64,000 bases of DNA from Alphaproteobacteria bacterium (GCA_016861165.1 BOKV01000002.1:62001-126000), one strand, 5' to 3'; numbered from the stretch's first letter, positions 43,511 to 58,026 are shown. A program made the numbers and translations. Notes: generated from the sequence alone by a model not told the origin.

Positions 43511-44590
43511 ATGGACGGACAGACCCACGACCGGCAGCATAGAGGTGCCCGTTTGCGGCCAACCATGATGGATGTCGCCTCCCGCGCGGGCGTGTCGCAG
43601 GCGACCGTCTCGCTGGTGCTGAACGGCAGTCCCGGCGCGCGCCTGAGCACGCTGACGCGCGAACGCGTAAGACAGGCGGCCGACGAACTCGGCTACAAGC
43701 TGGTGCGGCGCGGGCCCCGGCGGGCGCCCGCCGACCAGAGCCTGATCGCCTTTCTCGCCGACGACATCGCCACCGATCCGTGGATGTCGCTCGCCTTTGA
43801 CGGCGCCCGCGAGAAAGCCCTCGAATACGGCCTGTCGGTATGCCTGTCGGTCACCCGCGGCGACCCCGACGCCGAGGCGACGATCCTCGGCCAGATGGGC
43901 CACCAGCTGCTCGGCATCATCTACGGCACCATCCTGACCCGCCGGGTGGAGCCGTCGCCGGCGCTGTTCGAGCAGCACACCGTGCTCGTCAACTGCTACG
44001 ACGCCAAGCGGCAGCTACCCTCGGTGCTGCCCGGCGAACTGGTCGGCGGACGGGTCGCCACCGAGCGGCTGATCCGGGCCGGCCGCCGGCGCATCGGCCT
44101 GATCAACGGTCAGGAGGGGCTTGACGCCAGCCGCGACCGGCTCAAGGGCTATCGCCAGGCGCTGTCGAGCTACGACATCTCCTTCGATGCCGATCTCGTG
44201 CGGCCCGGCAACTGGGAACCGTCGTCGGGCTACGAGATGACGCTCGAACTGATGGCGCTGGACGAGCCCCCCGACGGCGTCTTCTGCGCCAATGACATGA
44301 TGGCGGTCGGCTGTTTCGACGCCTTGCGCGAACTCGGGCTGCGTGTGCCCGACGACGTCTCCGTCATCGGCTTCGACGATCGCGAGATCGCGCAGTTCAC
44401 ACGGCCGCCGCTGACCACGCTGATCCTGCCGCATTTCGAGATGGGCGAGATCGCCGCCGAACTGCTCATCAACGCCGCCAGCGGCCTGCAGGCCGGCCCG
44501 ACGCAGATCAAGGTCGAGTGCCCGCTGGTTGAGCGCGACTCGGTCGAATGCCGGCCGCCGGCCGACAACCCGGAGGCGGCCGCCGCCTGA
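43511..44590 (+). CDS. LacI-family transcriptional regulator
   Basis: About 359 residues. The N-terminal LacI helix-turn-helix MMDVASRAGVSQATVSLVLN is followed by a hinge region ending near TRERVRQAADELGYKL. The periplasmic-binding-like effector domain has AFLADDIATDPWMSLAFDG, DGVFCANDMMAVGCFDALRE and SVIGFDDREIAQFTRPPLTT. Starts at 43499 and 43511 are both possible; a GAGGAG site sits at 43491-43496. It most likely senses the imported sugar or a catabolite and represses both transport operons. Its stop is four bases from the convergent dsbE-like gene. Confidence 0.9.
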   Translation: MDGQTHDRQHRGARLRPTMMDVASRAGVSQATVSLVLNGSPGARLSTLTRERVRQAADELGYKLVRRGPRRAPADQSLIAFLADDIATDPWMSLAFDGAREKALEYGLSVCLSVTRGDPDAEATILGQMGHQLLGIIYGTILTRRVEPSPALFEQHTVLVNCYDAKRQLPSVLPGELVGGRVATERLIRAGRRRIGLINGQEGLDASRDRLKGYRQALSSYDISFDADLVRPGNWEPSSGYEMTLELMALDEPPDGVFCANDMMAVGCFDALRELGLRVPDDVSVIGFDDREIAQFTRPPLTTLILPHFEMGEIAAELLINAASGLQAGPTQIKVECPLVERDSVECRPPADNPEAAAA

Positions 44591-44594
44591 GCCG

Positions 44595-45224
44595 CTACTG
44601 GCCGTACGACGCTGCGGCGGCCCTCTCGAGCGCCGGCAGGAAGGTCTCCGCAAGACTCGCCTCGCCGAGCGGGCCGACATGCTTGTGGGCAATCGTGCCA
44701 TCGGCGGCGACGATGAAGGTCTCGGGGACACCGTAGACGCCCCATTCGATTGCCGCCATGCCGCGCGGGTCGACCCCTACGGCGGCGAACGGGTTGCCGA
44801 GCTGGCCGAGGAAGCGCAGCGCGTTGGCCGTCTGGTCCTTGTAGTTGATGCCGACCAGCGTGACGTCGTCGCGGCCGGCAAGTTCCATCAGCAGCGGATG
44901 CTCGGCCCGGCACGGCGCGCACCAGCTTGCCCAGACATTGACAATGGTGACACGGCCCTTGAACGCATCGGCATCGAGGCCGGGCACCGGGCTCCCGTCG
45001 GCCCGGACCAGCCCTTCGAGCGGGGCAAGCGAAACCTGCGGCGCTGGCTTGCCGATCAGCGCCGAAGGAATGCGCGAGGTGTCGCCACCGACGAGGAGCT
45101 GGCGCATGAAAATGGCGGCCAGCACCAGGAAGATGGCGAGCGGCAGCAGCGCGCCGAACCGGCGCCGCCTGGCGGGCGCCGCCGACGCGGCCGGATCGGC
45201 ACGTGGCTGGGTCTCGTCAGCCAT
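44595..45224 (-). CDS. ccmG: CcmG/DsbE thiol:disulfide interchange protein
   Basis: 209 residues, membrane-anchored periplasmic thioredoxin. A membrane helix lies at about 25-45 after a basic cytoplasmic start. The thioredoxin domain has the WCAPC active site in VNVWASWCAPCRAEHPLLME, followed by the DsbE-type GINYKDQTANALRFL and GVYGVPETFIV with the cis-proline. It reduces apocytochrome c or CcmH cysteines before heme attachment. It overlaps ccmD by eight bases. ccmE, F, H and I are not in the window. Confidence 0.94.
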   Translation of the reverse strand: MADETQPRADPAASAAPARRRRFGALLPLAIFLVLAAIFMRQLLVGGDTSRIPSALIGKPAPQVSLAPLEGLVRADGSPVPGLDADAFKGRVTIVNVWASWCAPCRAEHPLLMELAGRDDVTLVGINYKDQTANALRFLGQLGNPFAAVGVDPRGMAAIEWGVYGVPETFIVAADGTIAHKHVGPLGEASLAETFLPALERAAAASYGQ

Positions 45225-45390
45225 CGCCCTTCCTCGTCGCGGCGCGGCGGCGCACGCCCTTTTCCTCCAGCGTCGCGATCTCGCGCAACCGGCGGCGGTA
45301 CTGCAGCAGCGTCCATGCCGTCAGGCCGGCGATGACCGCCGCCGATACCGCATAGGCCGGGACGATGTAGGCGGCGTACTGGCCGAGCAT
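45217..45390 (-). CDS. ccmD: Heme exporter protein D
   Basis: 57 residues. One membrane helix (YAAYIVPAYAVSAAVIAGLT) is followed by a basic stretch, WTLLQYRRRLREIATLEEKG, the usual CcmD layout. CcmD holds heme-loaded CcmE to the CcmABC complex. The ATG at 45390 shares one base with the ccmC stop, and the gene overlaps ccmG, so its place in the operon fixes the identity of this short protein. Confidence 0.9.
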   Translation of the reverse strand: MLGQYAAYIVPAYAVSAAVIAGLTAWTLLQYRRRLREIATLEEKGVRRRAATRKGDG

Positions 45391-46148
45391 CAGGCGCCTC
45401 CCGCCTCGCGCGCCGCCAGCATGCGCATCGAGCGCAGGCGCCGGCGCAGGATCTCGTTGCGCATGTTCATCAGGTGCAGGGTGAGGAAGATCAGCGTGTA
45501 GGCGAGCGCCATCACCATCAGCGGATAGAGGAACGCCGCATCCATCGCCGGCCGGCCGAGGCGCGACACGCTGGCCGGCTGGTGCAGCGTGTTCCACCAG
45601 TCGACCGAGAACTTGATGATCGGGATGTTGACATAGCCGACCAGGGTGACGATGGCGAGCGCGCGGGCGGCCACCGACGGCTCCTCGATGGCGCGGGCGA
45701 GCGCGATGATGCCGAGATAGATGATGAACAGCACCAGCACCGAGGTGAGCCGCGCGTCCCACACCCACCAGGTGCCCCACATCGGCTTGCCCCACAGCGA
45801 GCCGGTGATCAGCGCCAGGAAGGTGAAGGCGGCCCCGATCGGCGCCGCCGCCCTGAGCGACACGTCGGCGAGCGGATGGCGCCAGACCAGCGTGCCGAGC
45901 GCGGCAAGCGCCATCACCGTATAGGCCATCATCGACAGCCATGCCGACGGAACGTGGATGAACATGATCAGCACGCTGGAGCCCTGCTGGTAGTCCTCCG
46001 GCGCGTTGAACGCCATCCACAGGCCGATGGCGAGGCAGGCGACGGTGACGGCCGCCAGGCCCGGCAGGACCGCATTGGCGATTCCCATGAAGCGTGCCGG
46101 GTTGGCGAAATCCCAGATCGAGCCGGCTTTGGCGGTCAGTTCGGCCAT
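45390..46148 (-). CDS. ccmC: Heme exporter/heme-handling protein CcmC
   Basis: 252 residues, six helices. The tryptophan-rich heme motif is present as WGTWWVWDARLTS (about residues 121-133), with periplasmic histidines in FIHVPSAWLSM and LHQPASVSRLG. CcmC loads heme onto CcmE. It begins 95 bases after the ccmB stop, the widest gap within this ccm block, which may contain an internal promoter. Confidence 0.95.
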   Translation of the reverse strand: MAELTAKAGSIWDFANPARFMGIANAVLPGLAAVTVACLAIGLWMAFNAPEDYQQGSSVLIMFIHVPSAWLSMMAYTVMALAALGTLVWRHPLADVSLRAAAPIGAAFTFLALITGSLWGKPMWGTWWVWDARLTSVLVLFIIYLGIIALARAIEEPSVAARALAIVTLVGYVNIPIIKFSVDWWNTLHQPASVSRLGRPAMDAAFLYPLMVMALAYTLIFLTLHLMNMRNEILRRRLRSMRMLAAREAGGA

Positions 46149-46243
46149 GGCCCCTACTTAATGCGGGGCCGGCGCGAAGGCAATCAGACCGGACAGACCT
46201 GGGACGTGAGCGACGCCGGCGACGGCCCGCGCTGTGACGGATG

Positions 46244-46903
46244 TCACTCCGCCGCGTGGCGCAGCACGAAGGCGGCCGAGAGCGGCCCCAGTACGGCAAA
46301 GAACAGCGTGATGGCCGCCACCATCAGGAAGGGCTGGGTGAACGGCGCCGGGTCCTCGACCGCGCCATAGCTTGCCGCCACGCCGAAGATCAGCGACGGG
46401 ATCACCAGCGGCAGCACTAGGATGGCGATGATGAGGCCGCCGCGGGCGAGCGTCACGGTCACCGCGGCCCCGACGGCGCCGATGAAGGTGACCGCCGGCG
46501 TGCCGACGGCGAGGGTGGCGACCGTGGCGGCGATCGCCGTCGCCTCCATGTTGAGAAACAGGCCGAACACCGGCGCGGCGGCGATCAGCGGCAGGCCGGT
46601 CGCCGCCCAATGGGCGAGGCACTTGACGAAAACGGTCAGCGCTAGCGGATGGCCGGCCATGGCGAGGATGGCGAGCGAACCGTCCTCGCGGTCCTGCTGG
46701 AACAGGCGGTCGAGGCCGAGCAGGCTCGCCAGCAGCGCGCCGACCCACAGCACCGCCGGGCCGATCCGCGCCAGCAGGTTGAGGTCCGGCCCGACCGCGA
46801 ACGGCACCACGGTGACGACGGCAAGGAAGAACAGCACCCCGGTCAGCGCGCCGGCGCCGACGCGGGTGGCCAGGCGCAGCTCGCGCACGAACAGCGCGTT
46901 CAT
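46244..46903 (-). CDS. ccmB: Heme exporter protein CcmB
   Basis: 219 residues, six helices, the membrane partner of the CcmA ATPase. Typical CcmB features: LFVRELRLATRVGAGALTGV at the start, GLDRLFQQDREDGSLAIL near 64-81 and LPLVIPSLIFGVAA near the end. The ATG overlaps the ccmA stop by four bases. It is required for release of holo-CcmE. Confidence 0.95.
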   Translation of the reverse strand: MNALFVRELRLATRVGAGALTGVLFFLAVVTVVPFAVGPDLNLLARIGPAVLWVGALLASLLGLDRLFQQDREDGSLAILAMAGHPLALTVFVKCLAHWAATGLPLIAAAPVFGLFLNMEATAIAATVATLAVGTPAVTFIGAVGAAVTVTLARGGLIIAILVLPLVIPSLIFGVAASYGAVEDPAPFTQPFLMVAAITLFFAVLGPLSAAFVLRHAAE

Positions 46904-47559
46904 GCGGCGGCCGCTTGCGCCCCTCCCCCGTGCGGGGAGGGGTGGTGGCCTGCCGCGTTGTCGAGCGCCAGAAACCGCGCCGCCTTGAGGCCGAGGTCCT
47001 GATGCGTCGCCGCCACGACGATGCCGCCCGAGCCGAGATGCTTCCGCACGATGTCGGCGAAGCGCTTGCCCGAGGCCGCATCGAGCGCCGCCGTCGGCTC
47101 GTCGACCAGCCAGACCGGCCGGGCCGTCACCAGCAGCCGGGCGATCGCCACCCGCCGCTTCTGGCCGGCCGACAGATAGCCGGCCGGAATGTCGCCGATG
47201 CCGGGCAGGCCGACCTTTTCGAGCGCCGCCTCGATGTCGAGGCCCGGCCCGAGGAAGCGCTGCCAGAAGGACAGGTTCTCGGCGACCGTGAGCTGGCCCT
47301 TGAGCGCGTTGTCGTGGGCGAGGTAGTGGCAGTGCTCGGCGAGCCGCCAGCCGTCGTCGGCGCCGGCCATGCCGTCAAGCCGGACGCTGCCGGCCGCCGG
47401 CGGCAGGAAACCGGCGATCGCCTTGATGAGCGTCGACTTGCCCGAGCCGTTCGGACCGGTGACGACCAGCGCCGAGCCGGCCGGCACGGCGAAAGAGACA
47501 CCATCGAAAATCCGCCTGTCGCCGCGGTCGACGGCCAGGCGCTCGCCAACGAGCTGCAT
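46900..47559 (-). CDS. ccmA: Heme ABC exporter ATP-binding protein CcmA
   Basis: 219 residues. Walker A GPNGSGKSTLIKAI (about 35-48), signature LSAGQKRRVAIARLL, Walker B WLVDEPTAALD and switch VVAATHQDLGL. Small ABC ATPase that works with CcmB to free heme-loaded CcmE. First gene of the minus-strand order ccmA-ccmB-ccmC-ccmD-ccmG. It is divergent from acnA across 338 bases. Confidence 0.95.
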   Translation of the reverse strand: MQLVGERLAVDRGDRRIFDGVSFAVPAGSALVVTGPNGSGKSTLIKAIAGFLPPAAGSVRLDGMAGADDGWRLAEHCHYLAHDNALKGQLTVAENLSFWQRFLGPGLDIEAALEKVGLPGIGDIPAGYLSAGQKRRVAIARLLVTARPVWLVDEPTAALDAASGKRFADIVRKHLGSGGIVVAATHQDLGLKAARFLALDNAAGHHPSPHGGGAQAAAA

Positions 47560-47897
47560 GGCGCATCACTAGCCGCTGGAGGGAAAAAGGGGAAGCGCTT
47601 CACCCGCGCCCGCTGGCATCGCTGGGAAGCGGCCGGATCGCGCAGGCCGCCGCCAAACCTGGAAAAATTCCGGTTCGGTCCTATTCACTCGCCCGCCAAA
47701 TCGCTCTATAAGGCCGCCAGGCCGAGCCAGCAGCCGGCAACGCCTTTCATCCCCTTGCGCCGGAACGAGAAACCGCACGTTTCTGAACCGGGCAGACACG
47801 CGGAAATGGCTGCACCCGCTCTTCGGCGTGTTCCCTGACTGACGCCAGTGTTTGCCCCTTCCGGAGCACACATGTGACACAGGACGGAACACGCACA
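47560..47897. other. Divergent ccmA-acnA intergenic region
   Basis: 338 bases without a gene. It must hold promoters for both operons. I see no strong sigma-70 pair. An inverted repeat AGAAAC-CGCAC-GTTTCT at 47768-47784 lies 113 bases before the acnA start and could be a regulator site. No rhizobial iron-responsive (Irr/RirA) box is evident. Confidence 0.4.
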
Positions 47898-50636
<2,739 letters not shown>

Positions 50637-50661
50637 CGCCGCCCGATCCCCGTCTCCGATC

Positions 50662-50690
50662 CAGCGGCGCGAGAGGCTCGCGCGCCGCTG
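50662..50690 (+). terminator. GC-rich hairpin after acnA
   Basis: Ten-base arms 50662-50671 and 50681-50690 pair perfectly, 25 bases past the acnA stop. There is no T-run, so this is a possible weak terminator or stability element. Confidence 0.4.
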
Positions 50691-50740
50691 TCACCCGAAC
50701 GTGAGTCGCTTTTGAACGCCCGCTTTCCTATCGTTGACGA

Positions 50741-51589
50741 ATGGTGAACCGCGCCGGCCCGCCGGGGCCGCCAGATGTCGTCCGGGCCGCCGCAGAATGC
50801 GGTCCGGCAGAGGCTCATGATTTGACTTTGCCTGAGACGTTCTTTCCTGTCCGGTGGGCCGCCGCCATGCTGCTGGCCCTGGCCGTTACCACGCCGGCGC
50901 CGGCGGCTGAGCTCAGCCAGCCGAGGGCCGTGGTCGAGCTGTTCACCAGCCAGGGCTGCTCGTCCTGCCCGCCGGCCGACCGCCTGCTCGACGAACTGGC
51001 CGCCGGCGCCGACACGCTGGCGCTCGGCTGGCACGTCGACTACTGGGACTATCTCGGCTGGAAGGACACCTTCGGTCAACCCGGCCATTCGGAGCGCCAG
51101 CGCGCCTATGCCCACAGTCTCGGCGCCGGCCAGGTCTACACCCCCCAAGTCATCATCAACGGCCGCCAGCACGTGGTCGGCTCGCGGCGCGAGGCCGTGC
51201 TCGGCGCCATCGAGGAATTCGCCGGCACCGCCAACGGCCTGACCGTGCCGATCGAGGTGACGTCGGTCGACGGCACGCTCAAGATCCGCGTCGCGCACAC
51301 GCCGGAGGCGATCGGCGCCACGCTGTGGATGGTCTATCTGATCGACCGGCGCGAGATCGAGATCAAGCACGGCGAGAACGCCGGCCGGCGCATCGCCTAT
51401 GCCAACATCGTGCGCAACATCGAGATGATCGGCATGGTCAAGGACCAGGCGCTGCAGACCGAGTTCCAGCTCGCCGACATGGGCCGCCGCGGCTATGATT
51501 CCTGCGCGCTGATCCTGCAGAAGACGACGAAGGACGGCACGCCCGGACCGATCGTCGGCGCCGCGCTGGTGCGCGACCTCGGCTCGTGA
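50741..51589 (+). CDS. DUF1223 secreted thioredoxin-like protein
   Basis: 282 residues from 50741; a shorter start at 50867 (MLLALAVTTPAPAAELSQPR) would give a cleaner signal peptide. The mature domain has VELFTSQGCSSCPPADRLLD, a CxxC redox-like motif in a thioredoxin-type fold, then HVDYWDYLGWKDTF and YTPQVIINGRQHVVGSR. The function of DUF1223 is not established; periplasmic redox or metal handling is plausible. It lies 104 bases downstream of acnA, the usual neighbour in rhizobia. Confidence 0.88.
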   Translation: MVNRAGPPGPPDVVRAAAECGPAEAHDLTLPETFFPVRWAAAMLLALAVTTPAPAAELSQPRAVVELFTSQGCSSCPPADRLLDELAAGADTLALGWHVDYWDYLGWKDTFGQPGHSERQRAYAHSLGAGQVYTPQVIINGRQHVVGSRREAVLGAIEEFAGTANGLTVPIEVTSVDGTLKIRVAHTPEAIGATLWMVYLIDRREIEIKHGENAGRRIAYANIVRNIEMIGMVKDQALQTEFQLADMGRRGYDSCALILQKTTKDGTPGPIVGAALVRDLGS

Positions 51590-51604
51590 CGCGCGGCGGC
51601 GCCA

Positions 51605-51635
51605 AGAAAAAAGCCAGTCCGAAGACTGGCTTTGC
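51605..51635. terminator. Bidirectional terminator-like hairpin after the DUF1223 gene
   Basis: Perfect 10-bp stem (51610-51619 with 51624-51633) closed by the stable tetraloop CGAA. It is flanked by an A-run on the left and TTT on the right, so it looks strongest on the minus strand but probably ends the DUF1223 transcript too. Confidence 0.7.
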
Positions 51636-52076
51636 GAGTTCGGGGATTGAACCACACTCAAACAAGGTGGCCCGGCCTGTCTCCCCTGGGGGCTGGGGGG
51701 CTGAAATGGACCAGGTTCGACAAGGCCGGACCGTCTGAGGCAACGATCGGAAGGTGCCGGCCAACTTGGGAGAGGCGATGTCCGAATTGGGGCGAGAACA
51801 AGGAATTTTGGCAACGCCGTTCGTGGCCTTGCCGGAACCCGCGCCGGCCGCGCGTGCCCTGGCCGCGGCCCTCGACTTCGGCTTGACTTTCGCGCCGGGT
51901 TCAAGCTATTGGCGGGCGCGTGGCGCGGCCCGTTCCGCGCCATTCGCATTGGCGCGCCGACAGGCCCGTTGCTGTTGGCAGGCCCGACTGACAAAAACCC
52001 GACTGACAAGAAGGCGGACAGGCAGAGCCGGTCTTGACGGCGCCTCAGTCCGTGTCGAACACCGAAAGGCAACAAG
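51636..52076. other. Untranslated interval upstream of rplU
   Basis: 441 bases without a convincing gene. It probably contains the promoter and a long leader for rplU-rpmA. Potential small frames here lack ribosome sites and family features. I do not recognise a conserved ribosomal-protein leader structure by eye. Confidence 0.45.
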
Positions 52077-52619
52077 ATGTTCGCAGTCATACGCACCGGC
52101 GGCAAGCAGTACCGCGTCGCCGAGAATGAGGTCATCAGCGTCGAGCGCCTTGCCGGCGAAGTCGGTGACATCGTCGAGCTGTCCGACGTATTGATGGTCG
52201 GCGGCCCGGCCGGAGCGGCGATCGGCACCCCGATGGTGGCCGGCGCCTCGGTCACCGCCGAGATCGTCGGGCAGCTGCGCGCGCGCAAGGTGCTCGCCTT
52301 CAAGAAGCGCCGTCGCCAGAATTCGAAGCGCATCCGCGGCCACCGCCAGATGCTGACCTCGATCCGCATCGCCGAGATCCTGACCGACGGCGCCAGGCCG
52401 AAGAAGACGGCGGCAAAGAAGGCCCCCGCCGCGCAGCCCGAGACACCGGCCGAAGCCCCGTCTGCCGAGAAGCCGGCCAAGGCCGCCAGGAGCGCCCGAC
52501 CGGCGCCGGACAAGGCCGAAGGCAAGGCCGAAACGGCGGCCAAGGCTAAGACGACCAAGGCCGACAAGCCGGCGGCGAAGAAAACCGCCGCCAAGAAGCC
52601 TGCCAAGGATGGCGAATAG
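52077..52619 (+). CDS. rplU: 50S ribosomal protein L21 with long basic tail
   Basis: 180 residues. The first 103 are a normal L21: [20 protein letters not shown] at the start, and [20 protein letters not shown] (74-93), the RNA-binding segment. The remaining 75 or so residues are an Ala/Lys/Pro-rich, low-complexity extension (repeats of AAKK, KPAK, EKPA). Such tails occur in alphaproteobacterial L21 and are probably disordered. It lies 40 bases before rpmA. Confidence 0.96.
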   Translation: MFAVIRTGGKQYRVAENEVISVERLAGEVGDIVELSDVLMVGGPAGAAIGTPMVAGASVTAEIVGQLRARKVLAFKKRRRQNSKRIRGHRQMLTSIRIAEILTDGARPKKTAAKKAPAAQPETPAEAPSAEKPAKAARSARPAPDKAEGKAETAAKAKTTKADKPAAKKTAAKKPAKDGE

Positions 52620-52659
52620 GGATTGCCGCCCCTATCTAGGGGCCTGAAGGAGAACGGAC

Positions 52660-52926
52660 ATGGCACACAAGAAAGCCGGCGGTTCCTCGCGCAACGGGCG
52701 CGATTCCGAGTCCAAGCGCCTCGGCGTCAAGAAATTCGGCGGGCAGTCGGTGATTGCCGGCAACATCATTGTGCGCCAGCGCGGCACCAAATGGCACCCC
52801 GGCGCCAATGTCGGCATGGGCCGCGACCACACGCTGTTCGCCCTTGCCGACGGGCAGGTCGCGTTCGCGGCGAAGGCCAATGGCCGAACCTTCGTGAACG
52901 TGGTGCCGCCGCAGGCAGCCAAATAG
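52660..52926 (+). CDS. rpmA: 50S ribosomal protein L27
   Basis: 88 residues: [20 protein letters not shown] at the start, then [20 protein letters not shown] and [16 protein letters not shown]. The N-terminus reaches the peptidyl-transferase centre. It starts MAHKKAGGS directly, so no prepeptide is removed, unlike in Firmicutes. A GAAGGAGAA ribosome site is present. It is followed by a strong terminator. Confidence 0.97.
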   Translation: MAHKKAGGSSRNGRDSESKRLGVKKFGGQSVIAGNIIVRQRGTKWHPGANVGMGRDHTLFALADGQVAFAAKANGRTFVNVVPPQAAK

Positions 52927-53005
52927 CCGGCAACCGCACCTGCCGGCGTCCCATCGGACCCGGCAAGAGGCCCAGAGCCTAAGCCAGACACCGGAAGAAC
53001 CGGAG

Positions 53006-53046
53006 AAAAGGGGAGATGGGGCGCCATCTCCCCTTTCGATTTTGGA
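53006..53046 (+). terminator. Intrinsic terminator after rpmA
   Basis: Stem AAAGGGGAGATGG (53007-53019) pairs with CCATCTCCCCTTT (53024-53036), 4-base loop, then TTTCGATTTT. This is a strong rho-independent terminator about 80 bases past rpmA. It also argues against starting the next gene at 53016. Confidence 0.8.
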
Positions 53047-53054
53047 GTCCGGAA

Positions 53055-53666
53055 ATGGTTCTGGAAAAGACTCGCGACCACGCAACCGAGAGTGAACTGC
53101 ACGCGCTGGCGCTCGGCTGCCCGGTGGTCGAGACCGAGCGCCTGCTGTTGCGCCCGCCGCACGAGGACGACGTTGACGATGTCGTCCGCTTCGCCAACAA
53201 CTACGAGATCGCCCGCATGCTCTCCTCGATGCCGCACCCCTACTTCGCCGAGGATGCGCGCGAGTTCATCGAGCGCGTCAGGAAGGCCTCGGCCGGCGGC
53301 TGCGTCTACGCCATCACCGACAAGAAGACGGCCCGCTTCATGGGGGTGTGCGGACTGCACGAGGACCCGGCGCGCGATGAACTGCCGTTCCTCGGCTACT
53401 GGCTGGGCGAACCGTTCTGGGGCCGGGGCCTGGCGACCGAATCGGCGCGCGCCATGGTTGGCCTGTTCTTCAAGGTCACCGCCCGCGACGGACTGCTGGC
53501 TTCGGCCCGCACCGACAACCCGGCGTCGCGTCGCGTGATCGAGAAATGCGGCGGCCGTTACTGGAAGCGGGGCACCGACTACAACCGGGTGCTCGGCGAA
53601 ATCCGCAATCTCGACCACTTCCTGATCACCCGCGAAAGCTGGATGGAGATCGCCGGCCAGTCGTGA
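53055..53666 (+). CDS. GNAT-family N-acetyltransferase
   Basis: 203 residues. RimJ/RimL-like: [20 protein letters not shown] near the start, [20 protein letters not shown] with the acetyl-CoA-binding (R/Q)GxG-type loop (RGLA), and [19 protein letters not shown] toward the end. It may acetylate a ribosomal protein N-terminus or a small molecule. GNAT genes are regularly found between rpmA and obgE in Hyphomicrobiales. The start at 53055 lies just past the terminator and has a GGAGTCCGGA ribosome site. Confidence 0.88.
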   Translation: MVLEKTRDHATESELHALALGCPVVETERLLLRPPHEDDVDDVVRFANNYEIARMLSSMPHPYFAEDAREFIERVRKASAGGCVYAITDKKTARFMGVCGLHEDPARDELPFLGYWLGEPFWGRGLATESARAMVGLFFKVTARDGLLASARTDNPASRRVIEKCGGRYWKRGTDYNRVLGEIRNLDHFLITRESWMEIAGQS

Positions 53667-55942
<2,276 letters not shown>

Positions 55943-55945
55943 GCC

Positions 55946-57235
55946 ATGCTCCAGCATCACCGCGCCGACGCGGAGGGCGACATCGCCAAGCTCATGCGCG
56001 AGGTGGGCCGCGCCGCCCGTTCCGCTGGCCGCGCGCTGGCGACCGCCACGCCCGAGGCCAAGCGCGCCGCGCTCATGGCCATGGCCGACGCCATCATCGC
56101 CGGGCGCGCCACGATCCTGGCCGCCAATGGCCGCGACATCGCGGCGGCGACGGCGGCCGGTGCCACGCCCGCCTTTCTCGATCGCCTGCAACTGACGGAG
56201 GCGCGCGTCGCGGCCATGGCCGACGGCATGCGCATCATCGCCGACCTGCCCGATCCGGTCGGCACGATCATCGCCGAGTGGGACCGGCCCAACGGCCTCC
56301 ACATCGAGCGGGTGCGCACGCCGCTCGGCGTCATCGGCATCATCTATGAGAGCCGCCCCAACGTCACCGCCGACGCCGGCGGGCTGTGCCTGAAGGCGGG
56401 CAACGCCTCGATCCTGCGCGGCGGTTCCGATTCCTGGCATTCGAGCCGCGCCATCCACGCCTGCCTCGTCAGCGGCCTGCGCGCCGCCGGGCTGCCCGAG
56501 GCGGCGATACAGATCGTGCCGACGACCGACCGCGCCGCGGTCGGCCAGATGCTGGCCGGCCTTGATGGCGCCATCGATGTCATCGTGCCGCGCGGCGGCC
56601 GCAGCCTGGTCGAACGCGTCGAACGGGAAGCGCGCGTGCCGGTCTTCGCCCATCTCGAAGGCGTCTGCCATGTCTATGTCGACGCCAGCGCCGACCGCGA
56701 CATGGCGGTCGCTGTCACCGTCAACGCCAAGATGCGGCGGCCCGGCATCTGCGGCGCCGCCGAGACGCTGCTCGTTGACCGCTCCTGCGCCGACACCCAT
56801 CTGGTGCCGATCCTGGCGGCACTGCGCCAGGCCGGCTGCACCATCCGTGCCAGCGAGGAGGTCCGCGCGCGTTTTGCCGACAGCGAGCCGGCGACACGGG
56901 AGGACTGGTACGCCGAATATCTGGCGCCGATCATCGCCGTGGCGCTGGTCGACGGTGTCGACGCGGCGATCGACCATATCGAGCGCCATTCATCGCACCA
57001 TACCGAGGCGATCATCGCCGAGGACGCGGCCGCCGTCGAGAGGTTCTTCGCCGGCATCGATTCGGCGATCCTGCTGCACAACGCCTCGACCCAGTTCGCT
57101 GACGGCGCCGAGTTCGGCATGGGCGCGGAGATCGGCATCGCCACCGGCAAGATGCACGCGCGCGGGCCGGTCGGCGTCGAGCAGCTGACCAGCTTCAAAT
57201 ATCGCGTGCGCGGCAGCGGCCAGATCCGGTCGTGA
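55946..57235 (+). CDS. proA: Glutamate-5-semialdehyde dehydrogenase (gamma-glutamyl phosphate reductase)
   Basis: 429 residues, second step of proline synthesis. Features: [40 protein letters not shown] and [20 protein letters not shown]. The catalytic cysteine lies in [20 protein letters not shown], and the end is [20 protein letters not shown]. Directly downstream of proB; its stop overlaps the GTG of nadD by four bases. Confidence 0.96.
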   Translation: MLQHHRADAEGDIAKLMREVGRAARSAGRALATATPEAKRAALMAMADAIIAGRATILAANGRDIAAATAAGATPAFLDRLQLTEARVAAMADGMRIIADLPDPVGTIIAEWDRPNGLHIERVRTPLGVIGIIYESRPNVTADAGGLCLKAGNASILRGGSDSWHSSRAIHACLVSGLRAAGLPEAAIQIVPTTDRAAVGQMLAGLDGAIDVIVPRGGRSLVERVEREARVPVFAHLEGVCHVYVDASADRDMAVAVTVNAKMRRPGICGAAETLLVDRSCADTHLVPILAALRQAGCTIRASEEVRARFADSEPATREDWYAEYLAPIIAVALVDGVDAAIDHIERHSSHHTEAIIAEDAAAVERFFAGIDSAILLHNASTQFADGAEFGMGAEIGIATGKMHARGPVGVEQLTSFKYRVRGSGQIRS

Positions 57236-57873
57236 CGACCGCCGATGATCTGAACGACCCGGCCTACCACATCCCGCCGACCGCCGACGGCATGCGCGTC
57301 GGCCTGTTCGGCGGCTCCTTCAACCCGCCGCATGAAGGCCATCTGCGCGTCAGCGAGCATGTTCTCAAGCGCGCGCGCCTCGACCGCATCTGGTGGCTGG
57401 TCACCCCCGGCAACCCGCTGAAAGACCACGGCGAACTGGCCCCTCTCGACCGGCGCATCGCGCTCTGCCGGGGCATCGCCCGTCACCCGCGCATCGTCGT
57501 CACCGCGCTCGAGGCCCGCTATTCGGTGCGCTACACCGCCGACACGCTCGCCATCCTGAAGCGGCTGCGCCCGCGGGTGCGCTTCGTCTGGATCATGGGC
57601 GCCGACAACCTCGCCTCGTTCCACCACTGGCAGGACTGGCGCCGGATCGCCGCGATGATGCCGATGATCGTCGTCGACCGGCCCGGCTCCACCCTGTCGT
57701 TCCTGTCCGCGCGCGCCGCTATCGCGCTGGCACGCTGGCGCGTCAGCGAGGATGCGGCGGCCGTTGTCGCCGACCTGACGCCACCGGCCTGGACCTTCCT
57801 GCACGGTCCGCGACTGGCGCTTTCCTCGACCGCCATCCGGGCCGCCAGCAGGACTGCGGCGACCGCGCGATGA
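57232..57873 (+). CDS. nadD: Nicotinate-nucleotide adenylyltransferase
   Basis: 213 residues from GTG in the overlapping GTGA at the proA stop. It adenylates nicotinate mononucleotide in NAD synthesis. The nucleotidyl-transferase motif is [20 protein letters not shown] (about 23-42), with [11 protein letters not shown] and [14 protein letters not shown] downstream. The ISST-type motif near the C-terminus reads [11 protein letters not shown]. The N-terminal 20 residues before GMRVGLFGG are a modest extension. Confidence 0.94.
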   Translation: MTTADDLNDPAYHIPPTADGMRVGLFGGSFNPPHEGHLRVSEHVLKRARLDRIWWLVTPGNPLKDHGELAPLDRRIALCRGIARHPRIVVTALEARYSVRYTADTLAILKRLRPRVRFVWIMGADNLASFHHWQDWRRIAAMMPMIVVDRPGSTLSFLSARAAIALARWRVSEDAAAVVADLTPPAWTFLHGPRLALSSTAIRAASRTAATAR

Positions 57874-58026
57874 CAGCCGTCGGCCGTCGTCATGGTGTCA
57901 TCGAATCGGGCGCACTGTTGCAATCGCCGAATCCGGTGTACATTTAAGTTAGGTTCCGCCGACCGCGACGTTGCCGGGCGGGGCCGACACGCAACCTGCC
58001 AAGCGAGGATAACGCTGACTACCGCA

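Noticed and set aside
51636-51720. tRNA-like element near a GGTTCAATCC sequence on the minus strand
   Set aside because: The T-loop-like sequence is not flanked by pairing stems, and no acceptor or anticodon arm can be drawn.
51754-52194. Possible gene overlapping the start of rplU
   Set aside because: It overlaps rplU out of frame, has a low-complexity product and no ribosome site; better read as the rplU leader.
53016-53054. Longer N-terminus for the GNAT gene
   Set aside because: The upstream ATG sits inside the rpmA terminator stem, and the extra residues have no family similarity.
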